The translations under genes and the position numbers were made by a program. Source: Rhodanobacteraceae bacterium ZG21-1 (GTDB taxonomy: Bacteria > Pseudomonadota > Gammaproteobacteria > Xanthomonadales > Rhodanobacteraceae). Taken from it: DNA of 64,000 nt. The DNA lies in NCBI GenBank assembly GCA_021390615.1, contig JAJEJU010000024.1, positions 620,001 to 684,000 on the forward strand, read 5' to 3'. The stretch's first letter is position 1. Every line of letters starts with the position of its first letter. Shown here piece after piece: positions 59,187 through 64,000 of this stretch. Under the pieces are notes generated by a model. That model made no database searches. It saw only the letters and a list, made by a program, of their open reading frames with translations, and was not told the DNA's origin.

Positions 59187-61226
59187 TCAGCGGTAGGCGT
59201 GCACGATATCGAGCAGCGGGGTGAGATGCGCCTCGAAATGTTTCCAGCGCGCCACCGAGGAGCGATAGATCGGCCGACGCACCTGGGCCACGCTGGCAGT
59301 GCGCACGGCGCGGCGGTTGCGGTGGAAGTCCAGGCAGCCCGGATCCCAGGGCAGGCCAAGATAGTCGAGCAGGCGCCGCGCCTGGCCTTCGAGGTCGGCC
59401 ACCATGTCCTCGTAGCGCAGATCCAGCATCGCGCCCGGCGGCAACGCCTGACGCCAATGCTGCATCAGCTCGGCGTAGCGCACGTAGTAGCGGCCCACGC
59501 TGCGCAGGTCGTAGCTGAAGTCGAGGTGGTTGCCCTCGAACAGGCGCGCGTAGCAGGAGAAGCACGAATCCATCGGGTCGCGCATGGCGTGCACGATCTT
59601 CGCGCCGGGCAGCATGCGCTGGATCATGCCGACATGCCAGAAGTTCGCCGGCATCTTGTCAGTGATGCGTTCGGCCTGCGGCGCCAGCGGCCGCACGCGG
59701 CGCAGGTATTCGTCGCCGAGTCGGCGGAAGTCCTCGTCGCTCAGCGCAGCCACTGCTTCGGGATAGGGCGCGCCCGGGCGATGCGCGGCGGCTGCATGCA
59801 CCACCTCGTCCAGCACGGTCAGCTCGCCGGCGCCGTGCACGCCGGGATGGCTGGACAGGATCTGCTCGATCAAGGTGGTGCCCGAGCGCGGCATGCCCAC
59901 GATAAAGATGGCCGTCTGCCCCAGCGTATCCGGCGTAGGGCGGGCCGCGAAGAAGTCGGTGTCGAAGCGCTCGCGCAGCTGTGTAAGCAAGGCCTCGTCG
60001 CGCGCTTCGTCGGGCGGAAAGCGGACGTGCTGCAGGCGATTGCCTTCGGCATAGGCGGCGAAGGCGTCGTCGTAGCGGGCGGCGTCCTCGCGCATCTTGC
60101 CGAGGGCGAACCAGTAGCTCACCTGGCCGGCGGGCGGCAGCGTTGGTAGCTGCGACTGCTGCGACTCGAGTTGGTGCAGCTGCGGATCGTCGCTGCCATA
60201 GGACTTCAGCGGAGCCAGGTTGCAGTGCGCCTGGATAAAGTCCGGCTGCGCGGCGATCGCTTCCTCGAAGCAGGCGGCGGCCTCTTCCAGTCGCCCCTGC
60301 CGCTTCAGGCAGAGGCCGAGGTTGTTGAGCGCCATCAGATATTGCGGCTCGAGCGCCAGCGCGTGGCGATAACTCTGTTCTGCCTCGGCGAGCTGCAGGC
60401 GGTCGCGCAGGATGTTGCCGAGATTGAAGTGCGCCTCCGCCGGTGCATGTTTGGTGGCCAGAGCGAGCCGGTAGCTGGCCTCTGCTTCGTCGATGCGGCC
60501 GAGTTCGCGCAGCGCATTGCCGAGATTGTTGTGCGCCTCCGCATAGTCCGGTGCGATCGCCAGCGCCCGGCGATAACAGGCCTCGGCTTCGGCCAGCTGG
60601 CCTCGGCTACGGCAGAGCATGCCCAAGGCGTTGTGCGCCGCCGCGTCGTGCGGCTGTGCGGCCAAGCCGCGGCGCAGATGCGCTTCGGCTTCCTCATGCT
60701 GGCCCAGTGCGACCAGCGCGCCACCGAGACGAGCATGTGCCACGGCCAGATCCGGCTGCAGCGCCAACGCGCGCTGGTAGCTCGCTGCTGCGTCGGCCCA
60801 TTGCGACTGCGCGGCGAGTGCATGGCCGAGACGGCAGTGGGCCTCGGCGAGGTCAGGCTGCAACGCCAGGCTGCGCCGGTAGCTTGCCGCGGCTTCGTCG
60901 GGTCGCAACAGGGCCAGCAGGGTATTGCCGAGGTTGAAATGCACGCCGGCATCCTGCGGCAGCAGCTTGGCCGCTTGGCGCTGCGCTTCCAGGGCCTCGG
61001 CCAGCCGCCCCTGCGGCTTCAGCGCGGCAGCGAGCGCCTTCCAGGCAAAGCCGTGTTCGGGCTGGCGCGCGAGCAGGTTGCGCGCCAACGCCTCGGCTTC
61101 GGCGTGCCGCTGTTGCTGCACCAGCTTGATCAAGGTGTCGACGTCGCCGGGTGCGATCGCCTGCGCCATGCCGGCGTTGCCGGTCGGGGGCGTAGCGCGA
61201 ACGGGCATCTCGGAATCATGCGACAT
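59187..61226 (-). CDS. TPR protein with C-terminal sulfotransferase domain
   Basis: ATG 61226 (MSHDSEMPVRATPPTG). The first 380 residues are about ten TPRs with regular AHxxLGxAL...A..SYRRALAL units. The last 280 residues are a sulfotransferase: the PAPS 5'-phosphosulfate loop FIVGMPRSGTTLIEQILSSHPG near residue 450, the DKMPANFWHVGMI segment, and the 3'-phosphate motif MRDPMDSCFSCY. Bacterial TPR-sulfotransferases of this build are common in Proteobacteria, and the acceptor is unknown. The TPR part would select it. The gene is the last of its strand before the M28 terminator. Confidence 0.9.
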   Translation of the reverse strand: MSHDSEMPVRATPPTGNAGMAQAIAPGDVDTLIKLVQQQRHAEAEALARNLLARQPEHGFAWKALAAALKPQGRLAEALEAQRQAAKLLPQDAGVHFNLGNTLLALLRPDEAAASYRRSLALQPDLAEAHCRLGHALAAQSQWADAAASYQRALALQPDLAVAHARLGGALVALGQHEEAEAHLRRGLAAQPHDAAAHNALGMLCRSRGQLAEAEACYRRALAIAPDYAEAHNNLGNALRELGRIDEAEASYRLALATKHAPAEAHFNLGNILRDRLQLAEAEQSYRHALALEPQYLMALNNLGLCLKRQGRLEEAAACFEEAIAAQPDFIQAHCNLAPLKSYGSDDPQLHQLESQQSQLPTLPPAGQVSYWFALGKMREDAARYDDAFAAYAEGNRLQHVRFPPDEARDEALLTQLRERFDTDFFAARPTPDTLGQTAIFIVGMPRSGTTLIEQILSSHPGVHGAGELTVLDEVVHAAAAHRPGAPYPEAVAALSDEDFRRLGDEYLRRVRPLAPQAERITDKMPANFWHVGMIQRMLPGAKIVHAMRDPMDSCFSCYARLFEGNHLDFSYDLRSVGRYYVRYAELMQHWRQALPPGAMLDLRYEDMVADLEGQARRLLDYLGLPWDPGCLDFHRNRRAVRTASVAQVRRPIYRSSVARWKHFEAHLTPLLDIVHAYR

Positions 61227-61361
61227 GGCGGACCCTGGACAGCGTGGCGCCGTGTCGGCGGGCGCGGCGGCGTGTCCGCGCAAGGTACCCGCGAAGCCGG
61301 CACAGGTATGCGGGCATGCTCGCAGAACTTGTCGCAGCGTCAGCGCCGGCGCCCACGCTCG

Positions 61362-61781
61362 TCAGGCGCCTGGGCTGGCTGCGAGCGTGCTCGCGATGCG
61401 CACTTCGCCGGTGAGCACCTTGTGGATCGGGCAGGCGTTGGCGATCTGCAGCAGGCGCTCGCGCTGCGCTTCGTCGAGCGGGCCGTGCAGGCTGATGGCG
61501 CGGGTGATGTCGGTGCCCGCCGCGGGCTTGCCGTCGGGATTGAAGCGCAGCTCGACTTCCACGCCCTGCAGCGGCCATTGTTTGCGTGCCGCATACATCT
61601 GCAAGGTGATCGCGGTGCAGGCGCCCAGCGAGGACAGCAACAGACGCTCGGGCGAAGGACCGGCATTGGCGCCGCCCACGTCGATCGGCTCGTCGGCCAG
61701 CCAGCCGTGGCCGAGGTCGTCGCTGAGCGTTACCGCATACGGAACGGCGCCGGTCGCGGCGCGCACAGTGGAGATGGTCAT
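61362..61781 (-). CDS. OsmC-family peroxiredoxin-like protein
   Basis: The 139-aa protein has the OsmC fold with both conserved Cys, Cys55 in [18 protein letters not shown] and Cys117 in [11 protein letters not shown]. The domain-typical Glu of [10 protein letters not shown] is present. OsmC/Ohr/YhfA proteins reduce organic hydroperoxides. The [10 protein letters not shown] end is the YhfA/OsmC-like rather than Ohr pattern. ATG 61781 has no strong ribosome site. It precedes the TPR-sulfotransferase by 136 bp and follows DoxX. Confidence 0.88.
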   Translation of the reverse strand: MTISTVRAATGAVPYAVTLSDDLGHGWLADEPIDVGGANAGPSPERLLLSSLGACTAITLQMYAARKQWPLQGVEVELRFNPDGKPAAGTDITRAISLHGPLDEAQRERLLQIANACPIHKVLTGEVRIASTLAASPGA

Positions 61782-61946
61782 GAGGATGGAGTCGCCGATG
61801 GGGAAGGTCGTGCCATCTTCGCCGATTCGGCGGCCAGCCAGAAGCCGATCGTCTGATGCCGGCAATCGCTGCGGCCAGGCGCACAGTCATGCGGCGCGAC
61901 CAGGTGCAACGGTTGCCGCGACCTTTGCATTATGCCGGCGGAAGGA

Positions 61947-62360
61947 TCAGCGCTTGTCGACCGAATAACGCCCGGGGCCGCTTGCGGCCAGCAGCAGCAA
62001 GCCGCCGGCGATGCTCACGTTCTTGTAGAAGTTGATCATGTTTTCCATGCGCGCCTGGCCGGCCAGGGTCCAGTAGTGATGACCGATGAAGGCGGTGGCG
62101 ATGGTGTACAGCGCCAGCAGCACGGCCAGCGGCCGCGTATACAAGCCAGCGATCAACGCGATCGCCACGAAGAATTCCATCACGATGGCGACCACTGCGG
62201 CGACGCCGGGAGCCGGCGCTCCGACCGAGGTCATGTAGTCGACGGTGCCATCGAAGGCCGTGAGCTTTTCCCAGCCGAAAATCACGAACAAGGCCATCAT
62301 CAGGATGCGTGCGGCCAACAACAGCATGTCCCTCTGCTGTTCGAGCAGGGCGTAGCGCAT
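61947..62360 (-). CDS. DoxX-family membrane protein
   Basis: GAGGAG lies nine bases before the ATG at 62360. The 137-aa protein has four helices with the DoxX pattern: ILMMALFVIFGWEKLTAFDG, VVAIVMEFFVAIALIAGLYTR, LLALYTIATAFIGHHYW and NFYKNVSIAGGLLLLA. DoxX-like proteins accompany redox or thiol-stress enzymes, and the OsmC gene lies 165 bp downstream on the same strand, a fitting partner. Confidence 0.9.
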   Translation of the reverse strand: MRYALLEQQRDMLLLAARILMMALFVIFGWEKLTAFDGTVDYMTSVGAPAPGVAAVVAIVMEFFVAIALIAGLYTRPLAVLLALYTIATAFIGHHYWTLAGQARMENMINFYKNVSIAGGLLLLAASGPGRYSVDKR

Positions 62361-62450
62361 GGACCTTACTCCTCGTGAATTGCCGGCGCGATCGAGCGGT
62401 CGCTGCGGCTGCGGTGTGCTATGGCGGGTCTGTCCCGGTCAACAAGGATC

Positions 62451-62480
62451 GGCGCACCGGCGAAACCTCGCCGGTGCGCC
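62451..62480 (-). terminator. Hairpin downstream of the LTXXQ-family gene
   Basis: Arms GGCGCACCGGCGA (62451-62463) and TCGCCGGTGCGCC (62468-62480) form a perfect 13-bp stem with a 4-base loop. On the minus strand it is followed by GATCCTTGTTG, a weak T-rich tail. It ends the gene at 62503. Confidence 0.7.
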
Positions 62481-62502
62481 GCCATAAGCCTTCGATCACG
62501 CC

Positions 62503-63063
62503 TCAGCTGGAAGCCGGCGTCGACGAAGTGCCTGCGGCTGCCGGTGCGCCGCCGGCCTTGTGCTTGTGCGGAGCTGCACCGGGATGATGCCGGCCGCCGC
62601 CGTTGTTGCGATACATCTCGTCGGCGATCTGCTTCTGCTCCGGCGACAGCGCCGCATACAGGTCGCTCAGCGCGGCAGAGAGCTTCTGCATATTGTCGGC
62701 GTGCAGCTGGGCCAGCGCGGCATAGGATTTCATCGCATCGTCGGCGCTCTGCGTGGAAAGCTTCTCGGCGCGATCGCGGAACGCCTGATCGGTCTTCTGC
62801 GCGTTGTCGCGCATGGTCTGCGCGAAAGCGTCCCACTGCTTGGACTGCTGATCGGTGATCTTCAGCTTGGCATGCAGGTCGGCGATGCGTTGCTCGACGA
62901 TGTCGGCGCGGTCGGCGTGCTTTGGCACATGGTGCATGGACGCGGCGGCACTGCCGTTGGTGGTTGGCTCAGTTGGCGTTGCTTGCTGTGCCCAGGCCTG
63001 ACCGGCAAACACGGCAAGCGCCAGCACGGCGGGCGCGGCGAGGTAGCGGGTAGCGTTCTTCAT
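62503..63063 (-). CDS. Periplasmic LTXXQ-motif (Spy/CpxP-like) protein
   Basis: ATG 63063 opens a signal peptide (LAAPAVLALAVFAGQAWA). The 160-residue mature protein is helical with IADLHAKLKITDQQSKQWDAF and DLYAALSPEQKQIADEMYR, two LTxxQ-type motifs (ITDQQ, LSPEQ) of the Spy/CpxP family. The C-terminus is His/Pro/Ala-rich (RHHPGAAPHKHKAGG). Spy-type proteins are envelope chaperones or metal-linked stress proteins. The His-rich ends suggest metal binding (inference). Confidence 0.82.
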   Translation of the reverse strand: MKNATRYLAAPAVLALAVFAGQAWAQQATPTEPTTNGSAAASMHHVPKHADRADIVEQRIADLHAKLKITDQQSKQWDAFAQTMRDNAQKTDQAFRDRAEKLSTQSADDAMKSYAALAQLHADNMQKLSAALSDLYAALSPEQKQIADEMYRNNGGGRHHPGAAPHKHKAGGAPAAAGTSSTPASS

Positions 63064-63137
63064 GGTTCGAAGGCTCCGATGCGAAGGGTCGGCTTGATGC
63101 CCGTGCGGCTTGCGCGCAGGCGGCGTGCGACGGCGAA

Positions 63138-63479
63138 TCAATAGCCGCCCGGTTGCGGGTAATAGACCACGCCCGGCGGTGGTGGCGGCGGAGGCGTCGA
63201 GTAGACCACCGGTGGCGGCGGAGCGGGCTGGTTGGAATTGGCGATGGCGACGCCGGCGACCGCGCCGAGCAAGGCGCCGGCCAGCAGCGCACCGCCGTTG
63301 CCGCCGTGGCGGTCGTGATAGCGGCGGTCGTAGTAGCGCGGCGGCGGTGGCGGACGTCCGCGCCAGCCATCGTAACGGCCGCGCTGTGCCTGTGCAGGCA
63401 GGGCCGAGCTCGCCAGTACGACGGTGGCAATGACGAGGGCCAGTGAACGTTGCAGCGGGGAGCGAGAGGTGCGAGACAT
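63138..63479 (-). CDS. Exported glycine-zipper, proline-rich protein (113 aa)
   Basis: GAGGAGGATACGTTG precedes the ATG at 63479. A signal peptide (RSLALVIATVVLASSALPAQA) leads to a Tyr/Arg/Asp region (RPPPPPRYYDRRYHDRHGG), then a glycine-zipper helix GGALLAGALLGAVAGVAIAN, and a Pro-rich tail. Glycine-zipper segments insert in membranes and are seen in small outer-membrane proteins and lipoproteins. No function can be assigned. It follows the LTXXQ gene's promoter side and is in the same direction. Confidence 0.72.
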   Translation of the reverse strand: MSRTSRSPLQRSLALVIATVVLASSALPAQAQRGRYDGWRGRPPPPPRYYDRRYHDRHGGNGGALLAGALLGAVAGVAIANSNQPAPPPPVVYSTPPPPPPPGVVYYPQPGGY

Positions 63480-63606
63480 CAACGTATCCTCCTCACGGAT
63501 TTGTCGCACGCATCGGCCGGCATCGAATACTTGCGAGACGGTAAGACCTTGCGGCGCGAAGCATGACGGCTGGGCCGGCCATGTCATGCGATTGCCGGGG
63601 ACGAGT

Positions 63607-64000
63607 CTATGACAAATCGTCCGGCAAAACGCGTCTGTCAGCTGAAGCGGCGACTCGCGCATCATCAGCCGTCGACGTGCCGTCAACGAGTGGCATGACC
63701 GAACTGGTGTCCTTGGTCTCCAGCGCCTTGGCGAGCAGTGTGGCGTAGAGCTGCAGGCGGATGCGCACGATGGCACGCAGCATGCCGGCCAGGTAGAACA
63801 TCACCAGGAAGGCTGCCAGCAGGATTTCCAGCCAGCTCGGATGCGGCGGCCAGTGCAGGTCCTTGAACTGCAGGTATAGCGCACCGATCAGGGGCAGGAT
63901 GCCGAGTTTTTCCGCACCGCCGGTCAGCAGCGGCATCTTCTCCTGCATGCGCGTGTTGCGGTGCTGGGCATACTCGTTGAGGCTCTCGAGTTGCTCGCGT
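63607..64000 (-). CDS. Membrane protein, N-terminus beyond the window
   Basis: The frame is open from the stop at 63607 to the window's end, so the gene is cut at its 5' side. The first ATG within (63948) is probably internal, since residues before it (EQLESLNEYAQHRNTR) continue a coiled-coil-like pattern. Two hydrophobic helices follow, KLGILPLIGALYLQF and WLEILLAAFLVMFYLAGML, then a soluble tail with ETKDTSSVMPLVDG. No family was recognised. Confidence 0.6.
   Translation of the reverse strand, partial: REQLESLNEYAQHRNTRMQEKMPLLTGGAEKLGILPLIGALYLQFKDLHWPPHPSWLEILLAAFLVMFYLAGMLRAIVRIRLQLYATLLAKALETKDTSSVMPLVDGTSTADDARVAASADRRVLPDDLS

Overview
The window is a stretch of chromosome from a high-G+C gammaproteobacterium, most likely of the Xanthomonadales (Rhodanobacteraceae: Dyella, Luteibacter or Rhodanobacter relatives). 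This rests on the dense GC-rich coding, the Xanthomonas/Caulobacter-type TonB-dependent receptor, the many exported peptidases, and an effector with the XVIPCD secretion domain, which is characteristic of the Xanthomonadales bacteria-killing type IV secretion system. Genus is inferred. No rRNA, tRNA or CRISPR array was recognised.

Layout. Positions 2-1333 hold the C-terminal part of a fused isobutyryl-CoA mutase (IcmF). Positions 1365-5768 form an island of visibly lower G+C with two secreted enzymes (a TIM-barrel glycosidase-like protein with FG-GAP/VCBS repeats and an M35 zinc endopeptidase), plus a TonB-C-like protein and a small orphan. Positions 6.1-14.9 kb carry housekeeping and hypothetical genes: a proline-rich membrane protein with a disturbed N-terminus, MtfA, a TPR membrane protein, the 2H phosphoesterase ThpR, a DUF3592 protein and an M14 carboxypeptidase. 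Positions 15.3-17.4 kb encode a LytS/LytTR two-component pair preceded by a 10-bp direct repeat of 21-bp period, the expected layout of a LytTR operator. Positions 17.7-23.7 kb contain small exported proteins, an XRE/MmyB regulator (possible AUC start), a coupled AraC-VOC pair, a DUF1801 protein, and a tandem family of CxxC zinc-ribbon mini-proteins. An IS5-family transposase broken by one stop codon lies at 23.7-24.9 kb.

Positions 25-37.4 kb carry an M61 peptidase with a PDZ domain, a periplasmic peroxiredoxin, a methyltransferase, an Mrr-like nuclease tethered to the membrane, a YciI protein, an AmiD-type amidase lipoprotein and a DUF2501 protein. The most striking locus is 38126-40122: a membrane-anchored, cysteine-containing protein overlaps by four bases a 435-residue protein with a lysozyme-like N-terminus, an XVIPCD domain and a Gln-rich tail. 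I read this as an immunity/effector pair of the Xanthomonadales T4SS, with no T4SS structural genes nearby. Positions 40.8-47 kb hold a membrane glycosyltransferase with TPRs, a TonB-dependent receptor and an orphan ExbD. Positions 47.2-64 kb hold a phospholipase C-like phosphoesterase, Kup, a GST/DUF899 pair, a zinc peptidase, a FUSC/TPR pair, a Bcr/CflA exporter with a near-consensus promoter, an M28 peptidase, a TPR-sulfotransferase, OsmC, DoxX, an LTXXQ periplasmic protein, a glycine-zipper protein and a membrane protein running off the end.

The region is mosaic rather than one pathway. Cell-envelope and extracellular functions dominate. Several hairpins separate convergent genes, and ATGA overlaps mark the real operons (38126/38815, 20736/21182, 54841/53312).
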